Shown piece after piece: positions 22,830 to 35,109 of a DNA stretch of 64,000 nucleotides; the stretch's first letter is position 1; each line of letters starts with the position of its first letter. This DNA comes from Ceratorhiza oryzae-sativae (Eukaryota > Basidiomycota > Agaricomycetes > Cantharellales > Ceratobasidiaceae). The DNA is taken from NCBI GenBank assembly GCA_030998015.1, contig JARWMV010000237.1, positions 806,001 to 870,000 on the forward strand, given 5' to 3'. A program made the translations under genes and the position numbers. A model generated the notes under the pieces. The model was not told the origin of the DNA, did not search any database, and was given only the letters and a program-made list of their open reading frames with translations.

Positions 22830-24320
22830 TTAGAACAACCGACATGCATCCATATTAACGCAAATACCATGGCTCTTGTACTCAGCATAGTAGGTCACGT
22901 TATAGTTGAACCGAGGATCTGTTGCGCTCCAGATGGTGTATCCTGCTGGCAACACCGTCTCGTCCATGTGCGTCTGGAAACAGAACGTTGGTAGAGTTTC
23001 AGATAGCCGGGGGGAGGGGGCTAACTTACATCCATCATGACAACAGTCGCCAAGTTGTTCCAAGGGCGACCAAGACCCATCGTGCCGGTCAAGTTCAGAC
23101 TTGGGTCAGCATCTGGAGACTTGACAATGTTGCACTTGTCGAAATAGGCTCCGTTTTGGTTGGGATAGCGATCGTTGCCTAGAAAGGCATGAGTTGGCTT
23201 GGAATGTGCGCCAGCGCATATAACCAACCTTTCCATGCCGTTAGACTAGAGCGATTAAAGTCAGCCGACAGGTCTCGTGCAGTGATTCCGAAACGCACCG
23301 GCCAGCACCTCGGTTCGAAAGAGTAGTGTCGACAAAATATGCAGTGCCGAATCCGTAGATATAGTCTCTGGGGCGAAGTCTCAGTATCACGGTGCAACTG
23401 AAAGATCCTATGCTCACGTTGAGCCAGCAATCTCGCTTCCTTTAAATACTGCCGAGCCGTTCTTCCCAATAAACACCGTATCCTGGTAAGACTTGAAAGA
23501 GCATCCATAGAACGATGTCCGTGCAAAGGCTACACCAACTGCAAGTGCAGGTCCAACAGCCTTGTTCGCCGCACGGTTCTCAAAGTTGATGTTGTACGCT
23601 CTGAAATCCCTGCATCCCCATTCCTTTCAAACCAGATCTGTGGTTGAACTCCAAACAGCTCGATATCGAAAGTCAACTTACGTTCGGTACCGGAACTGGA
23701 GTGTCACCATAAAACCCTTTGCCGGTCCACACGGAATATTTGTTAGGAGCAACCGTGAGCACTTGGGTGTCGGCATTGTCCTGACTCGCAGTCTGAGTCG
23801 TCTGGTTCATAAATGTCGTGTTGTATACCGTAACCAAATTATGGACATCTGAAAGAGTGTGAAATGGCATAACCGGGCACTGCAACAATAACAACAAACA
23901 TACACTTGTCCGCATGGTTTGTGGCTCCAAGTAGAGTTGTGGGTCCCTTTCGCGTGACGTTGATAGCTTCCTTATAGACCCCAGCTCCAATCAGAATCCA
24001 TTGGGGGGAGCCGTCCTGGGGGCTAGAGTTGATGTTATACAACTAGGACAACTTATTGGAATTGATGGGGCTAACAGTGAGAGCACGGCATCCTGAATGG
24101 TTCGAAAGCAGCTCTAGAATCGTTTTGGGAGACGTATTTTGTACCTGGATCAAATATTTTAACGCAAGTTAATTCCGATCGTGTCGCGCAAGTGCTCACC
24201 AATAGGACATCCAGCAGGGTTGAGCGATTTGCCCCTCGTTGACTGGCAGATCTCATAGATTGACTTGGCCTCCAAGCCTAGCGCCAGCGTGCACACGAAC
24301 AGGAAACCCAACAGACGCAT
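22830..24320 (-). CDS. Secreted pectinesterase (CE8)
   Basis: Hydrolyses methyl esters of cell-wall homogalacturonan. The ATG at 24320 starts a signal peptide (MRLLGFLFVCTLALGLEAKS), then SIYEICQSTRGKSLNPAGCP. Conserved regions appear in order: GTKYVSQNDSRAAF and FRTIQDAVLSL, LIGAGVYKEAINVTRKGPTTLLG, FRAYNINFEN, YQDTVFIGKNGSAVF, STDYIYGFGTAYF, and GLGRPWNN. The catalytic Asp of QDT, the Asp of TDYIYG (usually VDFIFG) and the Arg of GRPW are present. The frame switches at 24105-24107 (AAA on +) between RAAF and RTIQ, as if one T were missing in the coding strand. It lies tail-to-tail with Cyp15 and immediately downstream of a rhamnogalacturonan lyase on the same strand. The precise 3' exon near 22830 is less certain. 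Confidence 0.92.
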
Positions 24321-24530
24321 GGTGACTAGCCCGTTGACATCGCCTTCTTTTCTCCGCCTTTATATCACGAAGCTTGAACTAGAAATTGCAGGGGTCGGGA
24401 ATTTGGCGGAGCTCCGGTCCGGGACACCCGGGGTAACAAGCGGGCCGAGGTTATTTACAGGAAGGCGGAATCTTAATTCTATTTCCGGTGTGCCTAGAAC
24501 TACTACACATAAAAATATTCCACAGGCTAC

Positions 24531-27069
24531 TCAGCTGACTTCGAGACGAAGTGCATCATATTGGACATAGATCGAGCCCTGTAATAATGCTATTGTTAGC
24601 TGGCAGAACCAGAGCCCAACATATAAGTCTTACCGGGAGAACTGCGGTCTCGTAGTCCGTAGCGTTGAATGGTAGACTCAATATAATGGAGTTGTGGCCG
24701 GATTTGAGCCAGGACGACGGGAAGGTGAGATGTTCGGCTAGGTTGTAACACGAAACCGCAGAGCGGACGCCGCAACTACTTGATTGATACCTGACGCCGC
24801 CTAGTTTCAGCCTAAGCAATATGGCTGTAGAGAGATTGGTGGCTTACCACGGAATATGGAATGGAAGCGGGGTATTTCCGTTTACAACAACGTTGAGATC
24901 AAAGTTCGTGTACGCCCCGTTGTCAACTGAAGCATAGATTGATCAACGAAAATTAAGCTTCAGTCTGCAATTCTCTTACCATCGGTATTGCCGCTACGAA
25001 ATGAAAATAAACAATTTAAACCTGGGAGCTGACTAAATGCACTCACCTAGCGGTTTTTGCACCTGCAAGTTGTATGGTCAGCGTAGCGGTCGAGCCGGCT
25101 CCTGGCTTAAGTGTTTGTTGGTAGTCGAAGTTAATCGTCCAGTTGTTCATATTATCCCAAACGGGGTTCTTTCGGTTGTAGCTTGGTCCGTATACACTCC
25201 AGTGGATGTAGTTCCAGTCCTTTGCGATGTCGCTCTTGCCGATTGTAAAGTTCACTCCATTGGGAAACTCGGTAGGGAAATCATATTGGCCCCAGCTAAG
25301 ATTGAAGTGCCTAGCATTAACATTACATCCACAGGGCGTCAACAAAACAACTTACTATATGCGATACTCTTCGGGATGGCGGGGCTTGGTAGGATCGAGC
25401 GCGAAACCGTGACGGAACTCTCCAGCGGTTTTGTCAGGAATCCCTAGTCGCCAAATTTCCTTGCCTACAGAGTGGAAGGGTAAGCCAAATGTGTACATCA
25501 TAATTCAAGGAGTAGTCAAAGCTTACCAGCTGATTCCTCCTTCCAAGCAGCCTGCACTAGCGGGTTGGAGTTTCCGGCCTTGACGACAATGTTATCTTGA
25601 ATATATTGACCAAATATTCCTAGAGTGAACCCGATAAGCCTCTTTTCTCAGTCAAATACACCATAAGGCTCACCATCAGCGTATACGGTTAGCCGATAAG
25701 TCCCGGCCTTGACTCTGGGAATTTCGACACTCCCATCCAACTTGACGTCGGCCCAGTATTGTAGTGCCTTGGTATCGACTTCGTTTGCCTGGAAATCATA
25801 CCCGCTCACGCTCAAAACAGCAAGGGGCTTGACTGCTCCCTTTGGCAAGCCAATCTTTGCTTTGAAAGTGCCGCGGCCGGACGTAGTGACGTAGTTGGGC
25901 ACATGAGAGGCAATAGAGTCATAAAACGCAGCGTTCCAAGTAGGGTCGGCCAGTTTTTCTGCGTCATGACGAAGGTCCGCGATGCTAGCGTTCTTCCCAG
26001 AGTTGAAATGATAGTAGAATGGGCCGAAGGTACGGTCAAACCCGTTCGTGATGTTGGGCGTTCCGTCTCCGTGGTGATTCGAGACGATGTAGTTGTAGGT
26101 AATGCCGTCTACAGTTAAATCACTGTGGAGAGGACCTCCGAAGAAGGTGTCTCGAGTGTTCATGACGAGCCATGCCCCGTAGCTTGTCCCGTTCGAGGTT
26201 GAGCCGTCCGCATAGAGACCGTGCGCTTTATGGTCGCGCCAGCTGTTACAATGTGCGCATTAGCGTCCACCAGGCCGCGGAATCTGGTGATTTTAAACGC
26301 TCACTCGGTCGAAAATGTATATTTGGTGAACCAGTCTGCGTATTCCTGGACGTAGCTGTCATTCGGTGTGTTCCCCAGATACCAACTATGACGGGGGTTA
26401 GATGTAAGATTGAGCAAATGGTGGAAAATACCAACGTTGCATCTTGGGCGACAACCTGGGCTGCCACCGCGGCTTTGGATGGTAGCGGCGCCCAGTTCTT
26501 TTCGTTTGTTGAAAGATGTGTCCACAAGCTAGTGGTTGGGCGGAATAAGGTGCGGAGCTCTTGAAGATTACGCAAGAAGGGGACAGTATCGTTAAAGTAT
26601 GCGACCCTCGTGAACGAATGAAGCCCAGTCTCTCCGTCCCTGAGATACCAGTGCTGTTCAAATACCTGGCCAGTTGGTTTGTACGTTTCCTTCAACACGA
26701 TGCCACCCCATTTGGTCCCAGTCGAGTCTGTCCCGTTCAAGGCCTGAAGAATTGGCGAGGTGCTACCAGGTGTATAAAAGCCAGAAGGAATGCAGTAGCA
26801 GTCAAGATAAAGCCCCTGCCCAGTACCAAGCAGAGATATGCCATCGAGTGTCAAAGTCTTTATGTTTCCGCTTGGCTTGTTGGCACTATACAGAGTGTCT
26901 TGTTGGTAAAGAGGTTGACCGAGGCATACGGCTTCACTCACACTGCTTTCAGGCGATCATTTTGCAATGTGATTGCTGTGGAGGTCTCGCTAACGGTCAA
27001 TGTCGCAGCTACCTGCCATGTAAACGGTAAAAATATGAGCAGGCTAGTCCTGAGCGAACAGGGCCCCAT
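24531..27069 (-). CDS. Secreted rhamnogalacturonan lyase (PL4), copy A
   Basis: Cleaves the rhamnose-galacturonate backbone of pectin by beta-elimination. The ATG at 27069 gives a signal peptide (MGPCSLRTSLLIFLPFTWQV), then TLTVSETSTAITLQNDRLKAV and an intron. The catalytic beta-sandwich follows with SGNIKTLTLDGISLLGTG, LYLDCYCIPSGFYTPG, WYLRDGETGLHSFTRVAY, LRTLFRPTTSLWTHLST, WRDHKAHGLYADGSTSNGTSY and NHHGDGTPNITNGFDRTFGPFYYHFNSG. Then comes a fibronectin-III-like segment (VKPLAVLSVSGYDFQAN, GTYRLTVYADG). The C-terminal carbohydrate-binding-like domain includes DKTAGEFRHGF, HPEEYRIY, WNYIHWSVYGPSYNR and YVQYDALRLEVS. The stop is TGA at 24531-24533. Many short introns; no frame break was noted. 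Confidence 0.93.
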
Positions 27070-27515
27070 AGTGTCTGTCAGCGCGCATGTTGAGAAATAT
27101 CTGCTCGGTTAAATAATGTGGGGGTGGAGGCTTTGCGCCGACATACAATAGCCCATCTTCGGACGAGATGGCCATTTTGAGAGCAAAAGAACCAGTGTCC
27201 GGCCCGGGAGACGGTCGGCGTAACTGGGTAACTGGGTACGATAATGCTTCTTTACGCGATCTGAAGATCACGTGAAGATTAGCTCCCAAAGGCAAAATGA
27301 ACCAAAGGACATCCACGATCTTGTCGCGATCTCTATACGATCGATAATAAAGAGCGGCCCGTGATTATGAAGTGCTCATTTTTTGCAAAGGAATGTAGAG
27401 CCAATCAGTGCCTCCGAACTCCGGGGCGGTAATTCCATGGATACATTCATATCGCATTATACACGGAGTACAAGCGGATTATATGCCGACCTGGAATGTT
27501 TTGCTCATAATATTT
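27070..27515. promoter_or_regulatory. Promoter side of lyase A and 3' flank of bL35m
   Basis: About 450 nt between the lyase A start and the bL35m stop, without a convincing coding frame. It should contain the lyase promoter. No specific operator was recognised. Confidence 0.35.
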
Positions 27516-27862
27516 CTATGCGTTTGGCATGAGTTTTCGCAAGTGTTTGGTTTGCCATTTGTTCGAAATCGCTGGTTGACTCAGTGCATTGATGTGGGAC
27601 GCAGACATGTGGGTATTGAGATGCCGTTTGCCACATTTTGCCTGGTTTCACGGAGAGGCAACTTGGGTTCATGGACAAAACTACGAACAATCCGAGTCCA
27701 ACGTACACGCTTGAACACTCTGTTTGCTATGGCTGTCCATCTTTTCTTCGCTCCAGTGTGGGTCTTGAGCTTATAGCCAGCTAAATTTATTGGTGTGCTT
27801 GAGAAGGCGCGACTGGAGCCAGCGAGCAGCGGCAAATTTCGATATAGATTCAATAGTGACAT
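27516..27862 (-). CDS. Mitochondrial large-ribosomal-subunit protein bL35m
   Basis: Component of the mitochondrial 54S subunit. The ATG at 27862 (MSLLNLYRNL) opens a mitochondrial targeting sequence. An ATG five codons upstream at 27877 is the alternative. The conserved core GYKLKTHTGAKKRWTAIANRVFKR ends exon 1 at a GTACGT donor. Exon 2 begins after an acceptor near 27650 and carries AKCGKRHLNTHMSASHIN and the family's ending KHLRKLMPNA, with the stop at 27516-27518. The K-x-HTGAKKR and HLRKLMP motifs are diagnostic for L35. The gene is head-to-head with UFD2, only 112 nt between start codons. Longer antisense frames over this locus are shadows. Confidence 0.88.
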
Positions 27863-27974
27863 GATGGGTGGAAGCAAAGTATAGATTAAGCGCCGAAATC
27901 TTGATTATGTGAGCACCCCCTCCCCTTGTGGTCGACGCGTCGTCTCTTCCTTACCAGCCACATCGACTCGTATC
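27863..27974. promoter_or_regulatory. 112-bp bidirectional promoter, bL35m / UFD2
   Basis: The only sequence between two divergent start codons, so both promoters and both leaders must lie in or extend beyond this segment. If the alternative ATGs (27877 and 27909) are used, the spacer shrinks to 31 nt. Confidence 0.6.
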
Positions 27975-30900
27975 ATGTCTGCACCGCTGAGCAACCCTCA
28001 AGATGATGCGGAGCGTGTAAGACAAATGTGTTCAGGACTGCATGCGACTAATGCATTATTAGATTCGCATGAAGCGCTTGGCGAAACTGGGCGCACCTGG
28101 TGGCTCCACACCGGCTTTGGGCACCTCCAGCCCTAGCTCGTCGTCCCAGGTACCAACACCAGCGCATACCCCCGCTCCTCCCCCCGCTGCTCCCAAAGTT
28201 CAACCCACCCCAAAACCCAAGCCGCCTCCTGCAGAACCTGCTCCACGCCCTCCGGCACCAAAGGCGACACCTCACCAGCCTGTCCCGCTAAACTTGCCCG
28301 AATGGGAGTCGGACACCATATCCAAGGTTTTCAACGTCACACTAGATGTCGGTACCCAAGCCCCGGCGATGAAGTTGTTACTAATGCGTTTTCGATAGCG
28401 CGAGCAAGCCGAAAATTCAGGATGGAGCATTACATGGCTCAAAAATTTGTACCAGGAGATGGTCGAAGAAACCCCCAGTATGCTTTCTGCATGTTTCTGC
28501 TGTCAAACCTGACATTTCCAAATAAGGTATCCCCCGGCCCATTAAACTCACGGCTGACCTTGCCGATCGTATCCTCATTGATCGGCTCAGTCTCGATCCC
28601 CGTAGTCCAACGGAAGACCCAGAGATCGTTACTATCATAGTTTCTCTTCCAACCCTCCAAACTTCGTTGGGATACCTCGTAGGATGCTGGAAGCGTGTTC
28701 AACAAGTCCGGACACAACTCTCGCGCAGGCCACCGCCGCTGTCTGACCAACAGCATACAACGTCTGTTCTGACACATATCCAAGATTTGATCATATCCTA
28801 CGCCGGTCTTACTCTTCAAGACCCCAGCATGTTCCCTCAACCAGAGAATGTGACTCTGGGAGTGGAGGAGCTTTTGCCCAGTCTTTTGAGCCTTAGCTCC
28901 GCTCCGTTGAACGCTGGATCGACACCTCTAGGTCTTGGTTCAGGAGACGTGGAGGTATTCGTGGGAGACCTAGCAAAGCGCTTTGCTGACGACGGGCTGG
29001 TGGAGATATTCGGCGGCATCATCGAAATGGTCATTAGAGCTCTACCTGGCGAAGGACTAGGTAGTGGAGGATCTGAGTGGAGGGGTGTTGTTGGAGCGTT
29101 GGAAGCACTTGTTTCGGACAAAAACATTGCGATGGCGGTAAGCGCGCCAGGGTACCCCCTCACAAAATTACCCTGTTGTTCACATACTACTCTCAGATAC
29201 CACGGCTTCCTACATGGCTACCAGCAGGCGTGGCTCCGCACAATATTGAGTTGATCTCGCTACTCGGGCCACTTGCTCGGCTGGGCGTCTTCGGCCGTGA
29301 ATGGGTGGGTGTTCTCACCCAATTTTACGACGATTCGGTTCGCTGATCTCGATATTCCTAGCCCAACATCGCTCAATCTTACTTCCCTGATCCGGAGAAG
29401 AGCGCTCGTGGAGAGTCAGAGTCAACGAATTCAACTTTGCGAGCGACGTTAGTAAACCTCCAGGTACGGTGATCTTGTCAGCCATAGGATTCCAAAAATT
29501 CACCAAAATTTGTTTCAGCAATCCCTCTTCCTTGTATTCAATGCCATCGTACGCGCGTCGCCCGACTCTCGCGAAAAGGTCCTACAATACTTCTCAACGG
29601 TGTTGAATATAAACGCGAAGCGTGCTGGTGCTCATGTACGTTTTTATATTTGGTTTTCGGAAAGACACTCAAGTTGGAACACACGTATAGGTGGATGCTC
29701 GTACTGTCGCATCGGATGGTTTTATGATCAATTTGCAGGCGGTTTTGCTTAGGTTCGCCGAGCCCTTTTTGGATGCCAAATACACCAAGGTAAAGCCCCA
29801 TGACTTCGTATATCCTGACACGTCTCCAATCTATGTTCGTATTCTAGATTGATCGCATCGACCCCAAATACTTTGCCATGTCCCAGCGTGTGAACCTCAG
29901 CGAAGAGACTAGGTTGAAGGCGACCCAGGACGAGGTCAGTTCTTGGGAGAAGCGCATCACTCAGGGCGGTGGTGAGTTTATTCATCATTAAGCCCTGATG
30001 TCTCATGACCTGGTTTGGGGCCAGTGGTTCCGCAAAACTTCATCTCCGATATATTTTTCCTCTGTGCTGGCTTCAACCATCTCGGAATCGTACGCACCAT
30101 CGGCACCCACAATGAAATCGGCAAACATCTGCATGAGATCGATAGATGGCTTGAAGGGGTCGAAGCAATGGAGGTTCCAGTTGGGGTGAGCTTTGGTTTT
30201 GGGACTTTGGCCAAATATTTGCTGATGGTGCCATAGCCTCAACGACCATACATCAAGCAAGAATCGATCGGGTCAAAGTAAATAGCCTCTGCGATACTCT
30301 CCTAAACTCGCCTCTCATGTTTTGTAGGCCGATAAAACCAAGTTCCTGCAGGAGCAATGCGCCTACGAGGTGCAATTATTCGATCCCGAAATCACATACC
30401 GCAATCTTGCCTTTACAAATTTCCTTATGGTTTGGGTCATGCGCCTGGTCGACCCATTGCATCAGCACCCAACTAAAGCTATCTCGTGCGTATGCCTCAG
30501 CTCGCTTTGATGAGTATATTGAGTGTGCGCGCGATCCATGCTAGTTTACCGCTACCTCAGGAGATCCCTGAAGACTTCCGGATGCTGCCCGAATATTTTG
30601 TGGAAGACATCGTTGACTATTATCTCTTTATCATGAGGTGTGTCGCTTCGTTCAAAGTGAAAGTTGATCTAAGCCCCACTTTAGAACACGACCTGATTTG
30701 ATTGACACATCGATCAGGACTGAACTCTTAGTATTCATTCTTACTTTCCTGTCATCAAGTTGGTACATCAAGAATCCGTTCCTTAAATCTAAGCTGCTGC
30801 AGGTGTGTCCGCCATCCTCCAGCATTTACATATATATAATACCAAGTGCATCATAGATTCTATTCCATGGCACTATTCCATTTGGACGTGAGAGGGAGGG

Positions 30901-32239
30901 TGCACTCGGCCCATTGCTCAACACTCATCCCTTGAGCCTTCAGCACTTGATGCCTACGTTGATGTCCTTCTATGTTGAGGTAGAGCAGACTGGGGCGAGC
31001 AGCGCGTTCTATGACAAGTTCGAGTCTCGGTGTGTATGCTTTATTACAGCTTTGGTTTATCTCGCCTTACGGTTCCGTTCAGACGTAATATTTCATACAT
31101 CTTAAAGGCTGTTTGGACAAATCCCACTCATCGCGAAGCGTTGAGCAAGACCGCGCAGTAAGCCTACTTGATTCGAATATTTCGCCACTACTAATGCATT
31201 TTGTCAGAAATACCGATAAATTTGTTCGGTTTGCAAACCTGTTGATGAATGACGCGACCTATCTCCTTGACGAACTTCTCACGAAGCTAACTCTTATTAA
31301 AGAGCTCCAGCAACTCATGGCTCGCAAAGAGGAATGGGAAGCGCTTACTCTCGACGAACGTCGCGAGAAGGAGAAGTATTTCAGACAGTATGAAGGGATG
31401 GCAACATCGTATTCGACTCTGAGCAAGTCTACGGTTGGACTCTTGCGAGACTTCACAAAGGAAGCCAAGGCAGCGTTTCTTACACCCGAGATTGTCGATC
31501 GCCTTGCAGCAATGCTCGACTACAACCTAGATATGCTGTGCGGGCCGCGCTGCTCTTCATTACACGTGAAGGATATGGATAAATACCGATTTCAGCCTCG
31601 TACACTCTTGGGCGAGATCTTCCAGGTCTATCTCAACTTATCAGGGGATGCCGTTCATCAATGCCGTGGCAAACGAAGGTCGTAGTTACAAGAAGGAAAT
31701 ATTCCTAAATGCAGTGTCCATCGTGAGGAAATATTCGATCAAGTCGGAGACGGAGATTTCGCAGTTTATGCTCTTCGTGAATGCGGTTGAAGAGGCGAAG
31801 GCGCTGATTGAGGCAGAGGACGATTTGGGCGATGCGCCTGACGAGTTTATGGGTGAGCAGGATAGCATTTAACTCTGGCGATTCCTTGCTTACAAACACC
31901 CACTCATAGATCCGCTCATGTATACACTTATGCGCGACCCTGTCACTTTGCCTTCATCGCGCGCCGTCGTCGATCGCTCCACTATCAAAGCACACCTACT
32001 CTCCGACGTTAAAGATCCCTTCAATAGGTCTCCACTAAACATCGAAGACGTTATCCCGAGTACGTATAGGAGTTTATTTCAGTATAAATTTGCTGCTTAC
32101 CCTAGTTTTAGACGAAGAGTTGAAAGCAAGGATTGATATGTGGTTGGCCGAGAGGCGAGGGGGAAAGACGAAAGCCGCGCTAGATAACGCCGCTGTTGAA
32201 TCGTCCGAAATTCCTATGGAAGTCGATGAACCTCAGTAA
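27975..32239 (+). CDS. UFD2: Ubiquitin conjugation factor E4 (U-box)
   Basis: E4/E3 ligase that extends ubiquitin chains with Cdc48. The ATG at 27975 gives [24 protein letters not shown] after a first intron, then a Pro-rich linker. The Ufd2 core follows: [114 protein letters not shown] and [12 protein letters not shown]. The C-terminal U-box is [33 protein letters not shown] with DPFNRSPL. At 31644-31647 (GGGG) the frame moves by one base between YLNLSG and [15 protein letters not shown], consistent with an extra G. The stop is TAA at 32237-32239. At least ten short introns. Convergent with lyase B. Confidence 0.95.
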
Positions 32240-32360
32240 GATTGCGACGAGTTGGGTTTCTTTGTACGCTTGCTCTCTGATACATGTCTAAATATAATAT
32301 TTCATGTGGTTTAAACATAACATCACACGGCAGTCATACGTCCCATTATGTAGTGATTTC

Positions 32361-35109
32361 TTAACTGCTCGTATCAAGTTCCAACCGCAACGCGTCGTAT
32401 TGAACATACGCCGAGCGAGTATTGTAAGGGAGCGAAAGGACAAGTTTGTTCCACCCTTGTTTCAACCAGCTCCCTGGGAACAGTAACTTCCTCGCAATAT
32501 TGTAGCAGGAGATCCCCGATCGTATGGCGCAACTGCTGGATTGATACCTGGGCGGGTACGTTTCAGGAAACCAAACCGAGAGTGGATTAGACATGCGCTC
32601 ACCAGAGAATAGCGAAATTTAACGGCTCTTGGTCGTTAACGATCGCTCGCAGGGTTATGTTGCTGTTTGCGCCAGCGGGAACTGAAAAGAAAATCAGGCT
32701 GAGCAAATAAGTGCTGGCCACTTTCCCTTACCGTCAGTGTTTCCGCTGGTAGCATCAAGTGCAAGCCCGCTCAATTACAGGTAATTAAAATGACAACAAT
32801 CACTCTTACCTCGCGGTGCTTGCCCCTGCGAGCTGAATTGTCAAAGTAGCGATCGCGTTTGCTGTTACTGGTTCGTCGTAGTTAAAGTTGATCGTCCAGT
32901 TGTTCATATTGGTGTTAACCGCTGTTGGTCGCGTATAGGAAGGTCCGAACACGCTCCAATGCACGTAGTTCCAGTCCCTGGTTGGATCAGATTCTCCCAC
33001 AGTATAATTAATACCTTTCGGGAAATCCGTAGGGAAATCCCATCTAGTACATATCTCGTTAGTTTGTTGCACGAGGTGCGGCTATTTTTACCCACTGTCC
33101 CCAGCTATGGGTGCTCTTTGTTAGTGGTTTCTCCCATGTAGTTATTGCGACTCACTATATACGGTATTCCTCTGGATGCAGAGGGTGCGATGCATCGCCC
33201 TCAAATCCATGACGAAATTCTCCCGCAGTCTTGTCTGGTGTCCCAATCCTCCATATTTCAGTCCCTGTAGGTATAAGATGGTCAGACAAGGCTATACCAT
33301 AAAATATAGCCGTCGCATACCCGCAGATTCCGGAATCCAATTCACCTGATGGTGTGTATTCTTTCCGGCACTGATTATGATATTGTCCTCTTCATACTGT
33401 CCGAAAATGCCTAACTAATTGGTTTTATCTCAGGATAAACCTCTTTTAGAAAGACTCCACCCACCATCGGCATATATCGTCAGCCTGTACACACCCTCTT
33501 TGATCCGAACAATGTTAGCAGAGCCAGTGCTCTCAATATCCCCCCAATATTGATATGCCCGAACGTCTTCAGCATTGTCTTGAGGGTCACCGCCATTCCT
33601 GGTTAAAATAGCGATCGGGTTCGTAGCGCCCTCTGGCACGTTTACCGATAGCAAGAAAGATCCGCGGTGAGTGGAGGTGGCATAGTTGGGTACGTGAGAT
33701 GCAATAGAGTCATAGAATTGGGCATTCCAATTCGGGTCTGCATATTTCTCAGCGTCATTTCGCAATCCTGGAGGCTTCAGCCCATAGTAGGTCAGCGTAT
33801 AGGTTGTATTATCCATATCCAACTTACGACTCGTTCCTTCCTGAGTTAAAATAATAGTAGAATGGCCCAAATGTTCTATCAAAGCCATCTAAGAGCGGTG
33901 AGTGCTTCGCTAGGGATTCCGGGTGACATGCTCAGCTTACCTGTAATATTGGGAGCTCTGGACCTTCATTTAGGAGTAATATGGGATTTTTGGCTCTAAG
34001 TACTCACGTGTTTCCATGATGGTTGGATATAATCTACGACGTGAATCAGCTTTGTGAGGACCCCTGCAGGTCAATGAATTTCGGGCCTACATAGTTATAT
34101 GTAATTCCATCCACTGTCAAGTCACTATGAATCGGTCCACCGAAATACCTTTAAGCCGGCTCACAAGCAATTCAGCATAGCAATGAATGAAATCAGAAGC
34201 AACTTACGTATCCTTGGTGTTCATCACTAGCCATGCGCCGTAACTCGTACCGTTCGAGGTAGACCCATCCGCATATAGCCCGTGCACCTTGTGGTCCCGA
34301 TAAATCGCCGCATAGAAGTATTTGCTAAAATAGGACGAAGATTGTTGGACGTATGGGTCGTTGGGCGTATTTCCAAGATACCACCTAAACCAATGTCTGA
34401 ATACTGACTGATGCCTGAAAGTAGAACAAGGAGACATACGTTGCATCTTGGACAACGACTTCATTGGCCACAGCTTCCGCGGAAGGAAGCGGTGCCCATT
34501 GCCTCCCGTTTGTGGACAAATGGGTCCAAAGCTTGGAAGTCGGGCGAAATAGGGTTCTCAATTCGGCGAAGTCACGCAAGTAGGGGGTCTGAAATATGAG
34601 GTAAGCATACGCGCATCCAAGCCAGGAAAAACACCTACAGTTGAATTGTAATAAGCTACATGACTGAATGAATGCAACCCAGTTTCTCCGTCTCTTAAAA
34701 ACCAGTATTGTCCAAAGGACTGGTTCGTGAGAGGATAAGTGTCCTCGAGAGCCAATCCCGCCCAAGCAACGCCCAGTGAGTCGTTGCCAGATAAGGCCCT
34801 GACTTTTGGTGATGATGTCCCAGGAGTGTAGAATCCATTCGGAGTGCAGGTGCAGTCTAAATACAATCCCTTGCCTGTCCCGATCAAATCTTGTCCATTG
34901 AGAGATACAGTTGTAATGACGCCGTTGGATTTAGACATGCTAATAAACATATAATGGTTGATTGCGCTCGCAATTCGGGTAACTACATACCTCGCCGAAA
35001 CATTGCCATTGGTGATTTGGATGGCATTGGATGTTTCAGTGATAGAGATGGCGCCGAAAGCGGCACTGATTAGGGCTAAGGTGAAGGCTTGTCCCAAGAC
35101 AGATAACAT
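32361..35109 (-). CDS. Secreted rhamnogalacturonan lyase (PL4), copy B
   Basis: Paralogue of the lyase at 24.5-27.1 kb with the same activity inferred. The ATG at 35109 gives a signal peptide (MLSVLGQAFTLALISAAFGA) and then SITETSNAIQITNGNVSAR. Recognisable blocks are VITTVSLNGQDLIGTGKGLY, CTPNGFYTPGTSSP, YWFLRDGETGLHSFSHVAYY, LRTLFRPTSKLWTHLST, RDHKVHGLYADGSTSNGTSY, FYDSIASHVPNYATS, GVYRLTIYADG, DKTAGEFRHGFEGD, WNYVHWSVFGPSYTRP and a C-terminus ending VQYDALRLELDTSS. Near 33780-33900 the splice from GPFYYYFNSGRNES to LRNDAEK does not close in phase with the visible GTAAGT donor, suggesting another one-base error. It is separated from copy A by bL35m and UFD2, so this is not a simple tandem pair. 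Confidence 0.92.

Noticed and set aside
27408..27776. 122-codon plus-strand frame
   Set aside because: Antisense to both bL35m exons and its intron; bL35m motifs identify the minus strand as coding.
24531..35109. Biosynthetic gene cluster hypothesis
   Set aside because: No backbone synthase, transporter or dedicated regulator; the secreted enzymes are ordinary pectin-acting enzymes mixed with housekeeping genes.
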